The notes: generated by a model from the sequence alone, not told the origin. A stretch of DNA of 64,000 nt from an uncultured Methylocystaceae bacterium (GCA_937870755.1 CALMZV010000051.1:23236-87235), one strand, 5' to 3'. Positions 36,498-47,177 are shown, counted from the first letter of the stretch. Numbers and translations: made by a program.

Positions 36498-37270
36498 CGA
36501 TGTTCGCGCGTCGCGCCGCATTGCTGGCGGGCTTTCTCTTTCTCTACGCGCCCATCGCGCTTCTGGTGGTCTATTCGTTCAACGCCTCGCGGCTCGTGAC
36601 CGTGTGGGGCGGGTTCTCGACGCGCTGGTACGGCGCGCTCCTCGCCAACGAGCAGATGCTGGCCTCGGCCGCGACCAGTCTGAAGGTCGCGGCGCTATCG
36701 GCCGCGCTTTCGACCGTGCTGGCGCTGATGGCCGCAGTCGCGCTCGAACGGTTCGGCCGGTTCGGCGGGCGCACGCTGTTCGTCGGCGCCTTGTTCGCGC
36801 CGATCGTCATGCCGGAGATCGTGCTCGGCCTGTCGCTGCTGCTGGTGTTCGTGGCGCTCGATCTGCCGCGCGGTTTCTGGACCGTCGTGGCCGCGCATAC
36901 GACGTTCTCGCTGGGCTTTGCGACGGTGGCGATCCGCGCGCGGCTCGCCACGCTCGACCGTTCGCTGGAGGAGGCCGCGCAGGACCTGGGCGCAACGCCG
37001 CTCGCCGCCTTCGCCCATGTCGCCGTGCCGCAACTTCTGCCGGCGATCGCAGGCGCCTATGCGATGGCGTTCATCCTGTCGCTCGACGATCTGGTGATCG
37101 CCAGTTTCACGTCCGGGCCGGGGTCGACGACGCTGCCGATGCGCATCTACAGTCAGGTTCGGCTTGGCGTGAGCCCCGAGATCAACGCCGCCTCCACGCT
37201 GCTGCTCGCCTTCGGTTCGCTCGCCCTCGGCGCGCTGGCGTTCGTATCGTGGCGGCGCGGGGAAAAGTGA
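36494..37270 (+). CDS. PotC-like ABC transporter permease
   Basis: 258 residues, six hydrophobic helices. The EAA loop reads RSLEEAAQDLGATPLAAFAHVAVPQLLP. YAPIALLVVYSFNASR at the N-terminus and FILSLDDLVIASFTSGPGSTTLPMRIYS are typical of PotC. It is the last gene of the regulator-potA-potB-potC unit. No PotD-type periplasmic binding protein follows: its TGA abuts the stop of a convergent AsmA-like gene with no base between. Confidence 0.92.
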   Translation: MTMFARRAALLAGFLFLYAPIALLVVYSFNASRLVTVWGGFSTRWYGALLANEQMLASAATSLKVAALSAALSTVLALMAAVALERFGRFGGRTLFVGALFAPIVMPEIVLGLSLLLVFVALDLPRGFWTVVAAHTTFSLGFATVAIRARLATLDRSLEEAAQDLGATPLAAFAHVAVPQLLPAIAGAYAMAFILSLDDLVIASFTSGPGSTTLPMRIYSQVRLGVSPEINAASTLLLAFGSLALGALAFVSWRRGEK

Positions 37271-39241
37271 TCATTCCTTCGGCGGACTTGCGGCGCGCGG
37301 CGGGGCGGGCGACGCCTTGTCGATGCGCGGACCGAGCAGCGGCTGGGCCGCGCCCGAGCGCCTGATGAAACTGTGCACGTCCGGCGCCATGACAGGATTG
37401 TCCCACGGGCCGGCGATGTCGAAGGCGAAACCGGGCGCCTCGGCGCGCTGGGCGGCGTCGGGCGGGGCGACGTTGGCGCGCAGCGCGATCTGGCGTTCGG
37501 CGAGCTGCGCGGTTCCCGAAATCGTCATCGCGTAGCCCGCGCCGTCGACGGCCGCGTCCACCACGCGCGCGAGGCCGTTCTGAATCTCGAACGTGGCGCG
37601 CGCGTTGGAAAACACCGTGCGGCCGGAGCGGATGTCGGCGGCCGTCGACAGCGGACGACGCTCCATGCGCTTGAGCACGCGCTCGACATCGAGGCCCAGA
37701 ATCTCGCCGTTCGTCAGCTTGATGTCGCCCTGGCCCGACAGTGCGCGCGCCAGCTGGTCGGGGCTCGCGCCCGCGCCTTCCAGCGTCAGCGTGACATCGG
37801 CAAGACCCGCCAGCCGCGCGGCGCCGAACTGCTCCCAGTCGATGGCGCCCCAGTCGACGCCGCGGGCGATCAGGCTCGCCTTCACCTCGGCGCCGCCCTG
37901 TCCGCGCGGCTCCACGGCGAGGCGCGCCTTGACCGCGCCCTTGTAGAAGCGCGCGTCGGCGATCGAAAGATCGAGCTTTCCGTCCTTGAGCATGAGCGCG
38001 CCGGCGACGTCCTGCGCGCGCAGGCGGGCGAAACTCACTTCGTTGGCCGACAGGCGCAGGTCGAGGTCGACCGACTCCTGGGCGCGCGCGTCGAAGGGAT
38101 CGCGACTGAAATGCCGGTCGGCGCCCACGAGGCGCGGCGCCTCCGCGAACGCGGAGAGCATGGACAGCGATTTGGCCGCCAGCGTGCCGGTCAGGAGCGG
38201 TCGCGGCTCGTCGAGCCGCAGCGCGAGCGCGCCGGTGAACGTGTTGGGGCCGAGCGCCAGCTTGACGGTCGATAGCGAGAGCGCGGCGGCGCTTGCGCTG
38301 CATTCGCAATCGATGGACGCCGCGCCGCGCCCGACGAAGGCGGGCGGCGTGGCCCCCGCGAGTTCGAACAGGCCGCGCGCGGACGGCGTGGAGGCGACGA
38401 TACGGCCTTCGAAATGCGGCCGCGCGCCGAGCGCCAGCGCGCCGTTGGCCGCAAGATCGATGTCGGTGGCGCGCACCTGCGCGGTCGCGCTCGACAATTC
38501 GCCGCGCAGCAGTTCGGACGGCCGGGCGATCCAGAGCGCGAGCGCGATGCGGCGGCCGCGCCACATGGCCGCGCCGTCGAGGGCGGCCGGCGAGGAGACC
38601 GTGCGCCAGTCGAGCGTGGCGTCGATCGCCGACAGGGTTTCGACGACCTGGCCGGCGCGCCGCAATTGCGCGGCCCCGTCCACGAACGACACGACGCCGA
38701 GCCGCGCCTGGTCGGCTTTGGCGGCCTCGGGCGAAGCCGGCCGCGCATCGGCCGCGCGCACGGCGGCGCCGGCGCTGGTCATCGGCTTGCCGTCGATGTC
38801 GATGGCGAGGTTCGGCCGGTCGAGTGTGGCCTCGACCAGTTCCAGCCGGCCCGCCAGCAGAGGCAGCAGGCGCACCGTGCCGCGCAATTCGCGCGCCTGG
38901 ATGGTCAGCGCGCCGCGCGGATCGACGAACGCGATGTCGGCCAGCCGCACAGTCGGGCGCGGCAGCAGCGAGAAGGTGGAGGCGCCGTTGGTGTAAACGT
39001 AGAGCCCCGAGGAGGACCGCAGTTGCGCCGCGATCTCCTCGCGCAGCGCGCCGCGCGAGACCGTCCACGGCGCGATCGCCGCGCCTGCGCCCAGCGACGC
39101 CAGCAGGAGGCCGGCGATCTTGAGCGCGCGCATGCGCGGCGAGCCGGAGGTCAGCCATCGCAGCGGCCGGAACCGGGCCGCACGCGGGCCGGCGGCGGGC
39201 GTGGCGGGCGGCGGGACGTCGCTGTCGCGGATGGAGGCCAT
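37271..39241 (-). CDS. AsmA-family envelope protein
   Basis: 656 residues with a cytoplasmic N-terminus, one transmembrane helix (about 39-58; ALKIAGLLLASLGAGAAIAPW) and a long periplasmic part. The N-terminal AsmA motif is visible at about 59-110 (TVSRGALREEIAAQL, STFSLLPRPTVRLADIAFVD). The C-terminal AsmA_2-like part (about 480-610) includes DVTLTLEGAGASPDQLARALSGQGDIKLTNGEILGLDVE. AsmA relatives are implicated in lipid movement to and homeostasis of the outer membrane. The tail is Pro/Ala rich. Confidence 0.88.
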   Translation of the reverse strand: MASIRDSDVPPPATPAAGPRAARFRPLRWLTSGSPRMRALKIAGLLLASLGAGAAIAPWTVSRGALREEIAAQLRSSSGLYVYTNGASTFSLLPRPTVRLADIAFVDPRGALTIQARELRGTVRLLPLLAGRLELVEATLDRPNLAIDIDGKPMTSAGAAVRAADARPASPEAAKADQARLGVVSFVDGAAQLRRAGQVVETLSAIDATLDWRTVSSPAALDGAAMWRGRRIALALWIARPSELLRGELSSATAQVRATDIDLAANGALALGARPHFEGRIVASTPSARGLFELAGATPPAFVGRGAASIDCECSASAAALSLSTVKLALGPNTFTGALALRLDEPRPLLTGTLAAKSLSMLSAFAEAPRLVGADRHFSRDPFDARAQESVDLDLRLSANEVSFARLRAQDVAGALMLKDGKLDLSIADARFYKGAVKARLAVEPRGQGGAEVKASLIARGVDWGAIDWEQFGAARLAGLADVTLTLEGAGASPDQLARALSGQGDIKLTNGEILGLDVERVLKRMERRPLSTAADIRSGRTVFSNARATFEIQNGLARVVDAAVDGAGYAMTISGTAQLAERQIALRANVAPPDAAQRAEAPGFAFDIAGPWDNPVMAPDVHSFIRRSGAAQPLLGPRIDKASPAPPRAASPPKE

Positions 39242-39361
39242 ATGCGCGCTACCTGATGAGCCGGCGACCTCCGCACGGAGGAGCGGGGGGCGGGCCGTCC
39301 CGCAATCGACGACAAGCGCGGCGAAATCGTGGCCGGACGGCGCGCCGCCCGGCCGACGGCG

Positions 39362-40030
39362 TCACGCGGCGGCTTTCAGCGCCTCGACGAAGCTCGCCTC
39401 GGTGTTGGCGCGGATGTCGTCCACCGTCACGCCGGGGGCGAGTTCGATCAGCTTCATCGGCCCGGACCCGTGCTTGTCGATGACGAACACGCCCATATCG
39501 GTCACCACCATGTCCACGACGCGCGCGCCGGTCAGCGGCAGGTTGCAGCGATGCAGCAGCTTCTTCTCGACGGTTCCGTCCTTGGCCCTTGCGACGTGAT
39601 CCATCACCACGACCACTTTTTTCACGCCGGCCACGAGGTCCATCGCGCCGCCCATACCCTTCACCATCTTGCCGGGGATCATCCAGTTGGCGAGATCGCC
39701 GTTCTCGGCCACCTGCATGGCGCCCAGAATCGACAGGTCGATATGGCCGCCGCGGATCATGGCGAAGGAATCGGCGGAGGAAAAATAGGAGGTCGTCGGC
39801 AGTTCGGTGATCGTCTGCTTGCCGGCGTTGATGAGATCGGGATCCTCCTCGCCCTCATAGGGGAAGGGCCCCATGCCAAGCATGCCGTTCTCGCTTTGCA
39901 GCGACACTTTCATGCCAGCGGGAATGTAGTTCGACACGAGGGTCGGGATGCCGATGCCGAGATTGACGTAGAATCCGTCGCGCAATTCGCGAGCGGCGCG
40001 CGCGGCCATTTCGTCTCTGGTCCAAGCCAT
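39362..40030 (-). CDS. scoB: 3-oxoacid CoA-transferase subunit B
   Basis: Beta subunit of succinyl-CoA:3-ketoacid CoA-transferase, which activates acetoacetate. It has 222 residues. The catalytic Glu is E47 in [43 protein letters not shown] and [18 protein letters not shown] are family segments. ATG 40030 was taken because the longer open frame runs into scoA. It lies 11 bp after scoA. AsmA follows about 120 bp downstream. Confidence 0.95.
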   Translation of the reverse strand: MAWTRDEMAARAARELRDGFYVNLGIGIPTLVSNYIPAGMKVSLQSENGMLGMGPFPYEGEEDPDLINAGKQTITELPTTSYFSSADSFAMIRGGHIDLSILGAMQVAENGDLANWMIPGKMVKGMGGAMDLVAGVKKVVVVMDHVARAKDGTVEKKLLHRCNLPLTGARVVDMVVTDMGVFVIDKHGSGPMKLIELAPGVTVDDIRANTEASFVEALKAAA

Positions 40031-40041
40031 GGGTGGGTTCC

Positions 40042-40749
40042 TCAAGCTGCCGCGCGTTTGCGGTTGGTGCGCTGTTCGATGTGCTTGCGGGCGTCTTTCA
40101 CATGCACGATGCGCTTGACGTAGACGCCGGGCGTGACGATCGCGTCCGGATTTAGCTCGCCGGGCTCGACCAGATGTTCGACCTCGGCCACGGTGACCTT
40201 GGCGGCGGTCGCCATCATCGGGTTGAAGTTGCGGGCGGTCTTGCGGTAGATGAGATTGCCTTCGGTATCGCCCTTCCAGGCGTGGACGACCGCAAGATCG
40301 GCGACCAGGCCGCGCTCCATCACATATTCCTCGCCGTCGAACGTGCGCACTTCCTTGCCTTCGGCGATGATCGTGCCGACGCCCGTCTTGGTGAAGAAGG
40401 CCGGAATGCCGGCGCCGCCCGCGCGGATGCGCTCGGCGAGCGTGCCCTGCGGATTGAATTCCAGCTCCAGTTCGCCGGCCAGATACTGTTGCGCGAAAAT
40501 CTTGTTCTCGCCGACATAGGACGAGATCATCTTCCTGATCTGCCGCGTTTCCAGAAGCAGGCCGAGCGCCACGCCGTCCACGCCCGCGTTGTTGGAGATG
40601 ACGGTGAGGTTCTTCACGCCCGAGTCGCGAATGGCCTCGATCAGCGTTTCGGGAATGCCGCACAGGCCGAACCCGCCCGACATGATCGTCATGCCGTCCT
40701 TCAGCACGCCGGCGAGCGCGCTCTTCGCGTCGGAATACACCTTCTGCAT
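40042..40749 (-). CDS. scoA: 3-oxoacid CoA-transferase subunit A
   Basis: Alpha subunit, 235 residues. Motifs are [18 protein letters not shown] (glycine-rich CoA site), [59 protein letters not shown] and [27 protein letters not shown] 40749 has GAGG upstream. With scoB it forms a two-gene unit for use of ketone bodies or acetoacetate from polyhydroxybutyrate or amino acids. Confidence 0.95.
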   Translation of the reverse strand: MQKVYSDAKSALAGVLKDGMTIMSGGFGLCGIPETLIEAIRDSGVKNLTVISNNAGVDGVALGLLLETRQIRKMISSYVGENKIFAQQYLAGELELEFNPQGTLAERIRAGGAGIPAFFTKTGVGTIIAEGKEVRTFDGEEYVMERGLVADLAVVHAWKGDTEGNLIYRKTARNFNPMMATAAKVTVAEVEHLVEPGELNPDAIVTPGVYVKRIVHVKDARKHIEQRTNRKRAAA

Positions 40750-40862
40750 CTTGGGTCCTCGTGAAGTCCTTTTGGCCGTCCGCGGGCATGTTACAGGAGG
40801 AGCCGGGCGCCCGAAAGACACCGGCAGGGCCGCCATAAACCAGGACGGACCGGCGCGAAAGC

Positions 40863-43800
40863 CTATTCGGCCGCGCGGGCGGGGGCGGGTTCGGGCAGCG
40901 GGGCGGGGCGCGGGGAGAGCCACGCTTCCAGCCGGTCCAGATAGATGTAGACGACCGGCGTGATGTAGAGCGTCAGCAGTTGCGAGACGGCGAGGCCGCC
41001 GACGATGGCCACGCCCAGCGGCTGGCGCAGCTCCGCCCCGGCGCCCGCGCCGATGGCGATGGGCACGGCGCCGAAGGCGGCCGCCAGCGTGGTCATGATG
41101 ATGGGACGGAAGCGGATGAGCGCCGCCTCGCGGATGGCTGTCTGCGCGTCGAGGCCGTCCCTGCGCCGCACGAGCGCGAAGTCGATCATCATGATCGCGT
41201 TCTTCTTCACGATGCCGATGAGCAGCAGCACGCCGATGATGGCGACGACCGAAAGGTCCATGCCGAACATGCGCAGGAAGATCAGCGCGCCGAGACCGGC
41301 CGAAGGCAGGCCCGACAGAATCGTGATCGGGTGGATGAAGCTCTCGTAGAGCACGCCGAGCAGGATGTAGATCGTCAGGATGGCGGCGAGGATGAGCGGG
41401 CCCTGACCCTTCAGCGCCTCCTGAAACTGCTGGGCCGTGCCCGAGAAGCCGGTCGCCACCGTCTGCGGCAGCGCGATCTCCTTCTCCAGTTTCTGAATCG
41501 CCTCCACCGCCTGACCGATCGACACGTCGGGCGCGAGGTTGAAGGACAGCGTGACGGCGGGCTGCTGGGCCTGACGGTTGATGGTGAGCGGGCCGACGTT
41601 GCGCGTGACGGTGGCGATCTGGTCGAGCGGGATGAGCGCGGGCTGGCCGCCGGCGGCGGCGCCGGGAATGGCGGGCGCGGCGCCGGCCGCGGCGTTCTGC
41701 GGTCGGATGTAGAGCCGCGCGATCTGGTTGGGGTCGGCCTGGAAATCGCGGCTCGCTTCCACGATCACCTGATAGTCGGTCGCCTGCGTGTAGATGGTGG
41801 ACGCCTGATAGGCGCCGAAGGCGTTGTAGAGCGCGACGCGAATCTGGTCGGCGGTGACGCCATACGCGGCGGCCTTCTCGCGGTCGATTTCGACGAAGGA
41901 CTGCGGATTGCGGATCTGAAGATCGCTCGTCACGTCGCGCAGGCCGGGCAGATGCGACATGCGATCGGCGATCTCGGCCGACTTGGCGTAAAGCGTTTCG
42001 ATGTCGGTCGATTGCAACGTGTACTGGTATTGCGAGCGCGTGATGCGGCCGGCGTTGAGATTGAAATTCTGAATGGGCACGAACGAAACGGTGATGCCGG
42101 GCGCCGCGCTCGCCGCCTTGCGCAAGCGGCCGATGACCGCCATCTGGTCGCCGCGCTCCTTTTTCGGCTTCAGCGCGACGAAGATGCGGCCCTGATTGAC
42201 GATGTTGCCGAAGCCGACAGCGGAGGTGACATAGGCGACGCCCGGATCGGCGCGCACCGCGTTGATGAGTCGAAGCTGCAGATCGGACATCGCCTCGATC
42301 GAAATGTCGGGCGCGGCTTCGGTCGAGCCGACGACGAAGCCCGTGTCCTCGGTCGGAAAGAAACCTTTCGGGATCGTGTAGAACATGTAGACGCTCGCGC
42401 CGAGCGTCGCGAAGGTCAGCATCAGCGTGAGAAACTTGGCGCGCAGCACGAGGTCAAGCGACCAGCGGTAGGCGGCGAGCATGCCGTCGATCCCCGCGTC
42501 GACCACGCGGCCGAACAAGCCCTGGTCGCGTCCGTGTTTGGGGGCCTTGAGAATGCGCGCGCACAGCATCGGCGTGAGCGTGAGCGACACGACGCCCGAC
42601 ACCAGAATGGCGACCGAGATCGTCACCGCGAATTCGCGGAACACGCGGCCGACCACGCCGCTCATGAACAGCACGGGTATGAACACCGCGACGAGCGAGA
42701 AGGTGATGGAGATGATGGTGAAGCCGATCTCGCGCGCGCCCTTGAGCGCGGCCTCGAACGGTTTCATGCCTTCCTCTATGTGACGCACGATGTTCTCGAG
42801 CATCACGATCGCGTCGTCGACCACGAAGCCGACCGATAGCGTGATCGCCAGCAGCGAGATGTTGTCGATCGAATACCCGAACATATACATGAATGCGAAG
42901 GTGCCGATGAGCGAGACCGGCAGCGCGAGCGCGGGAATGATGGTCGCCGACAGCGTCTTCAGGAACAGGAAGATGACCATAATGACGAGCACGACCGCGA
43001 TCAGCAGCGTCTCCTTCACGTCCTTCACAGAATCGCGGATGGAAACCGAGCGGTCGTTGATCACCTGCGCCTTAATCGAGGCGGGCAGTTGCGACTGGTA
43101 GCCGGGCAGGCGCGCCTTCACCTGATCGACCACCTCGATCGTGTTGGCGTCCGACTGCCGATAGACGGCCAGAATGATCGCGCGTTCGTCGCCGAACCAG
43201 GCGGCGACCTGGTCGTTGTCGACGCTGTTGCGGACATTGGCGATCTCGTCGAGCCGCACGGGCGCGCCGTTGCGCCAGGCGACGACCAGCGGGCGATAGT
43301 CCTCCGCCTTCTCCATCTGGCCGGTCGCCTGAATGGTCACGTTCTGGCGCTTGCCGAGCTGCACGCCGACCGGCGCGTTGGAATTGGCCGCTGCGATCTG
43401 GCCCGCCACTTCGCTCAGCGTGAGATTGCGGGCGGCGGCCTTCTCGGGATCGACCTGCACGCGCACCGCGAACTTCTGCTGGCCGAAAATCTGCACCTGC
43501 GCCACGCCGGGGATCTGCGAAATCTGCTGCGCGAACACCTGTTCGGCGTAATCGTTCGTCACGTAAAGCGGCGCCTCGGTCGAACGCAGCGCGATGAACA
43601 TGACGGCGATGTCGGCGGGATTCACCTTGCGGAACGTCGGCGGGGAAGGGAGGTTCTGCGGCAGTTTGCGCGAGGCGGCCGAGATCGCCGACTGCACGTC
43701 GAGCGCCGCGCCGTCGATGTTGCGGTCGAGGTCGAACTGCAACACGATCGACGTGTTGCCGCGCCCCGATTGCGACGTCATGGAAGTGATGGCGGGAATG

Positions 43801-44018
43801 GTGGCGAACTGTCGCTCGAGCGGGGCTGCGACCGAGGCCGCCATCGTCTCGGGGCTCGCGCCCGGCAGCCCGACGGTGACGGCGATGGTCGGAAAATCGA
43901 CGCGCGGCAGCGCGGACACCGGAAGCTGCCGATAGCCGAACAGGCCGAAAATGACGAACGACAGCATCAGCAGCGTCGTCATCACCGGTCGGCGAATGCA
44001 GAGTTCGGGCAGTGACAT
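40863..44018 (-). CDS. RND multidrug efflux transporter, AcrB/MdtB-like
   Basis: Inner-membrane proton-driven pump, 1051 residues, 12 transmembrane helices and two large periplasmic loops. The proton relay is intact: the Asp pair in [17 protein letters not shown] (helix 4) and the Lys in [18 protein letters not shown] (helix 10). It opens [19 protein letters not shown], typical of the MdtB/MdtC-like HAE1 branch. ATG 44018 overlaps the adaptor's stop (ATGA). No outer-membrane TolC-like gene is nearby, so an outside partner is needed. Confidence 0.94.
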   Translation of the reverse strand: MSLPELCIRRPVMTTLLMLSFVIFGLFGYRQLPVSALPRVDFPTIAVTVGLPGASPETMAASVAAPLERQFATIPAITSMTSQSGRGNTSIVLQFDLDRNIDGAALDVQSAISAASRKLPQNLPSPPTFRKVNPADIAVMFIALRSTEAPLYVTNDYAEQVFAQQISQIPGVAQVQIFGQQKFAVRVQVDPEKAAARNLTLSEVAGQIAAANSNAPVGVQLGKRQNVTIQATGQMEKAEDYRPLVVAWRNGAPVRLDEIANVRNSVDNDQVAAWFGDERAIILAVYRQSDANTIEVVDQVKARLPGYQSQLPASIKAQVINDRSVSIRDSVKDVKETLLIAVVLVIMVIFLFLKTLSATIIPALALPVSLIGTFAFMYMFGYSIDNISLLAITLSVGFVVDDAIVMLENIVRHIEEGMKPFEAALKGAREIGFTIISITFSLVAVFIPVLFMSGVVGRVFREFAVTISVAILVSGVVSLTLTPMLCARILKAPKHGRDQGLFGRVVDAGIDGMLAAYRWSLDLVLRAKFLTLMLTFATLGASVYMFYTIPKGFFPTEDTGFVVGSTEAAPDISIEAMSDLQLRLINAVRADPGVAYVTSAVGFGNIVNQGRIFVALKPKKERGDQMAVIGRLRKAASAAPGITVSFVPIQNFNLNAGRITRSQYQYTLQSTDIETLYAKSAEIADRMSHLPGLRDVTSDLQIRNPQSFVEIDREKAAAYGVTADQIRVALYNAFGAYQASTIYTQATDYQVIVEASRDFQADPNQIARLYIRPQNAAAGAAPAIPGAAAGGQPALIPLDQIATVTRNVGPLTINRQAQQPAVTLSFNLAPDVSIGQAVEAIQKLEKEIALPQTVATGFSGTAQQFQEALKGQGPLILAAILTIYILLGVLYESFIHPITILSGLPSAGLGALIFLRMFGMDLSVVAIIGVLLLIGIVKKNAIMMIDFALVRRRDGLDAQTAIREAALIRFRPIIMTTLAAAFGAVPIAIGAGAGAELRQPLGVAIVGGLAVSQLLTLYITPVVYIYLDRLEAWLSPRPAPLPEPAPARAAE

Positions 44019-45178
44019 CAGGAGGCGTCCGCCTTGGCGTTCGGTTTGACGGCGGACTTGTCGGCCGACTTTTCGACCGCGATCGCGGCGCCGTCCGTCA
44101 GCAGGTTCGCGCCGCCGACGATGACGGTCTCTCCCGGCTTCAGGCCGTCCGCGATCACCGTGCGTCCGTCCTGTTCGCGCCCGACCTTCACCGTGCGCAG
44201 CACGGCCCTGCCGCCGTCGGCGACGAAAACGAAATTGCCCTTCTGGCCGACCTGCACCGCCTCGCGCGGCACGACGACGAGGTTGTCGTCCACGCGCAGC
44301 GTGACTTTCAGATCGCACAACTGGCCGGGCCACAGAGCCTGATCGTCGTTGGCGAAGGTTGCGCGTGCGACCAGCATGCCGGTCGCCGGATCGATCGTGT
44401 TGTCGATGAGCGCCACCTTGCCTTCGATCCAGCGTTGCGCGCCCTGCGGACGGGCTGCGACGCGCGCGCCCGCGCCGGCCATCGCGGCGCGCAGATCCGG
44501 CAGAAAGCGTTGCGGCAGGGAGAACGCGACATAGATGGGCGCGATCTGGTTGATGGTGGCGAACACGCCGGTGGCCGAATTGTCGTTGGCGCGCGCCATG
44601 TTGCCCGCCTTCAGCGCGAAGGCGCCGACCGTGCCGGAGATGGGCGCGCGCAGCGTGTAGTAGGACAGTTGCACTTTCAGGCTTTCAATCGCCGCCTGAT
44701 CGCCGGCGATGGCGGCCTTTGTCGCCAGCACGGCGGTCCTGGCGTTGTCGAGCGCCACTTGCGTGGCGGATTTCGACGCGACGAGCTGGGCGAACCGCTC
44801 GACGTCGCGCAGGTTCTGCTGGAGCGTGGCGTTGTCGCGGTCCAGTTGCGCCTGCGCCTGCTTGAGCTGCGCCTCCACCTGACGCGAGTCGAGCTTGACG
44901 AGCACGTCGCCCGCCTTCACCGACGCGCCGTCGGCGACCGCGATGCTTTCGATCTGCGCATCGACGCGCGTGCGGATCTGCACGCTGGCGATCGGCTGCA
45001 CGGAGCCGATGGCTTCCGCCACGAACGGCAGTTGTGTGGTCTGCGAAACGGCCGTGGTGACGACAGCCGGGGGACGCGCGCCCTGCGCGGTCGCGCGATG
45101 CGCCAGGGCGGTCGCGAAGGTCGCGACAAAACACGCGGCGACGAGTGCGCGCGATACGGACTTTTTCGACACCACCAT
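44018..45178 (-). CDS. RND efflux periplasmic adaptor (membrane fusion protein)
   Basis: 386 residues from ATG 45178 (GGAG upstream); the frame is open 26 codons further but the signal peptide fits this start (SRALVAACFVATFATALAHRA, cleavage near TAQG). Lipoyl halves (VQIRTRVDAQIESIAV and LKVQLSYYTLRAPISGTVGAF) flank a coiled coil (about 95-150; EAQLKQAQAQLDRDNATLQQNL). Beta-barrel and membrane-proximal domains follow. A Lys/Asp tail ends the protein. It is the first gene of the pump operon. No adjacent regulator is seen. Confidence 0.93.
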   Translation of the reverse strand: MVVSKKSVSRALVAACFVATFATALAHRATAQGARPPAVVTTAVSQTTQLPFVAEAIGSVQPIASVQIRTRVDAQIESIAVADGASVKAGDVLVKLDSRQVEAQLKQAQAQLDRDNATLQQNLRDVERFAQLVASKSATQVALDNARTAVLATKAAIAGDQAAIESLKVQLSYYTLRAPISGTVGAFALKAGNMARANDNSATGVFATINQIAPIYVAFSLPQRFLPDLRAAMAGAGARVAARPQGAQRWIEGKVALIDNTIDPATGMLVARATFANDDQALWPGQLCDLKVTLRVDDNLVVVPREAVQVGQKGNFVFVADGGRAVLRTVKVGREQDGRTVIADGLKPGETVIVGGANLLTDGAAIAVEKSADKSAVKPNAKADAS

Positions 45179-45299
45179 CGATTTCTCCGCTGCGGCGGAC
45201 GCGCGGACGCAGGGCGCCTGGCCGCGACCCCGGAGCGGGGCCGTCTTTCCTAGCATATTCGCCCGAAATCTATGGCGATTTTCAGGGGCATGGAAAAGA

Positions 45300-45707
45300 T
45301 CAGAACCCCGGGTCCGGCTCCGGCGGCAGCGGGGGGCGCGGCGCGGCGGCCGACATCAGCGCAGCGGCGACGCCCGCCAGCCAGCCGACGACCAGGACGA
45401 CGCCGCCGAGCGGCGCGGCGTAAGGAAAGACCGGGTGGCCGAAAAAGGCGCGGAACGTCATGTCGCCGGCGAACAGCGCTGCGCCGAGCAGCAGCAGGCC
45501 GGCCGCCCACGTGAAGCCGCGCGCCGCATAGGCCGCGCGCGAATGAGCGACAAACCCCAGCGCGGCCACGGCGTGCGGCAGCAATATCTGCGCGGCCGTC
45601 TGGAGGCGCGGGTCGGCGTTCACGTGCGCGCCGGCCGCGGCCAGGACGACGGCCGCGCCGCCGCACAGCGCGGCCAAAGCGGTCAGGATGACGTTGATCG
45701 GTTTCAT
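45300..45707 (-). CDS. DUF423 small membrane protein
   Basis: 135 residues with four hydrophobic helices. LTALAALCGGAAVVLAAAGAH at the N-terminus, ILLPHAVAALGFV with its conserved His, and GDMTFRAFFG followed by YAAPLGGVVLVVGWLAG match DUF423. The C-terminus is a Pro-rich tail. The function is unknown. It stands alone; about 120 bp separate it from the efflux operon. Confidence 0.87.
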   Translation of the reverse strand: MKPINVILTALAALCGGAAVVLAAAGAHVNADPRLQTAAQILLPHAVAALGFVAHSRAAYAARGFTWAAGLLLLGAALFAGDMTFRAFFGHPVFPYAAPLGGVVLVVGWLAGVAAALMSAAAPRPPLPPEPDPGF

Positions 45708-45808
45708 CGGACCCCGCGAACTGGATGCAGGCCAAGCCTGCGAGTCGCTTGATTATTGCAAGGCGGGGCCGGATGCGCAAAAGCCGGCCATGACGCGTCG
45801 CGCAAAAT

Positions 45809-47059
45809 CTATTGCGGCGCAGCAACCGCAGGATGGTCCCTCAGCCAGCGCAGCCGCGCGGCTTCCAGTCCCCACAGCGCGCCCAGCAGCAGGAACACGA
45901 ACCGCCAGTGGTCGATGTCGATCTGCACGGCCTGCAGGAAATACATGAACAGGGCGGTCCAGACGATCTGCGCCGGCCCGCGATAAGGCGAGGGCGCGAG
46001 GCTCAGCCGAAAGCCGACGAAAGTGGTGACGGCGACCAGAAGCAGGAACGCGAAGCCGCCGAGCCAGCCGTAGGACGCGAAGGCGCTGATGTAGGAATTG
46101 TGCGGATCGAGGCCGAAGAAGACGTTGAAGCGATAGGGGCCGAAGCCGTTCGGCAGTTCGATCAGCATGGGGATCGATCGCAGCTGATTGCCGAACCGGC
46201 CGCGTTCGCCGGCGTCGTAATCCTGCGCGAGCTGCGCGCGGTTGGCCAGCATTTCGCGAATCTGTTCGACCGAGAGCGCTGCGGCGAGCGCGAGCGCGGC
46301 CATCGCCACGACGGCGAAGAACAGGACGACGATGCGCCGGCGCACGCGCCGGTCCTCGGAGGAGACATAAGCGAAACCGGTCGTCATCAGCGTCGCCAGC
46401 ACGGTCGCGCCCCACGAGCCGCGCGAGAAGGACAGCAATATCGCCAGCAGCAGCAGCAGCGCCGCCGGAACCACCAGCCACGGCCGGCGCGCCTTGCCGG
46501 TCAAAAGCAGCTGCAGGAGATAGATGAAGCCGAAAATGATGTAGGAGCCCATCACGTTCGGATCCTTGAACGGACCGGTGGCGCGCGCCTCGGGCGCGAA
46601 CCATTTCGCGGTGGCGCCCAGATCGAAATAGCCGATCACACCCAGCACGGCGGCGAAGATGCAACTCGCCAGATAGGCGTCCAGGCAGATTTTCATGCGC
46701 CGCTCGGTGCGCTCGCCGAAGAAGATGGCGAAGAACAGCGCGGAGACGGACAGATAGACCGAATAGAAAATCCAGATGCCGGAGTTGGGCGCGTGGTGCC
46801 ACGGCACGAGCGATATCAGGCCGCCGACGTTGTAAAGTCCCAGCAGCACGAAGAACGGCACGATGGAGCGGTGAATGCGAAAGCCGCCAAACGCCCAAAG
46901 CGGCACGATGGCGAGCGAGAGCAGGTCGTAGGGCGCCGGTTCGATGAAGGTGAACGAGCCGAGCGCAATGAACGCCCACAGAAATCCGTCGAGGAATTTC
47001 TGGTAGGAAAACGTCCATCTGCGCTGCGGCGCATGCGCCAAAGCGATCGTGTCGACCAT
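45809..47059 (-). CDS. O-antigen ligase/polymerase-like membrane protein (Wzy_C family)
   Basis: 416 residues with about 11-12 transmembrane helices. Two signatures of the Wzy_C/WaaL family are visible: LLSFSRGSWGATVLA and the large periplasmic loop ending GLDPHNSYISAFASYGWLGG, with the conserved His. The probable role is EPS repeat-unit polymerisation (Wzy), given the phosphoglycosyltransferase, Wza and Wzc genes nearby; ligation to lipid A is the alternative. A candidate CtrA half-site lies 41 bp upstream. Confidence 0.82.
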   Translation of the reverse strand: MVDTIALAHAPQRRWTFSYQKFLDGFLWAFIALGSFTFIEPAPYDLLSLAIVPLWAFGGFRIHRSIVPFFVLLGLYNVGGLISLVPWHHAPNSGIWIFYSVYLSVSALFFAIFFGERTERRMKICLDAYLASCIFAAVLGVIGYFDLGATAKWFAPEARATGPFKDPNVMGSYIIFGFIYLLQLLLTGKARRPWLVVPAALLLLLAILLSFSRGSWGATVLATLMTTGFAYVSSEDRRVRRRIVVLFFAVVAMAALALAAALSVEQIREMLANRAQLAQDYDAGERGRFGNQLRSIPMLIELPNGFGPYRFNVFFGLDPHNSYISAFASYGWLGGFAFLLLVAVTTFVGFRLSLAPSPYRGPAQIVWTALFMYFLQAVQIDIDHWRFVFLLLGALWGLEAARLRWLRDHPAVAAPQ

Positions 47060-47099
47060 GAAACGTCCTGCCGCGCGGCCTTCGGGACCCTAGCGACGC

Positions 47100-47107
47100 A
47101 TGGTTAA
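47100..47107 (-). promoter_or_regulatory. TTAACCAT element (candidate CtrA half-site) between the divergent Wzy-like and acyltransferase genes
   Basis: Reading on the minus strand, ATTTGTTAACCATG is shared exactly with the site at 52800. The ATG inside the motif is in frame with the acyltransferase gene and could be mistaken for its start. It lies between two divergent EPS genes, 41 bp and 71 bp from their starts. Confidence 0.45.
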
Positions 47108-47177
47108 CAAATCAGCAAGGAAGGGCGGCGATAGCTTCTTTGGGCGCCGTGCTCCGGCGGGCGCGCAAGGAGATTTC

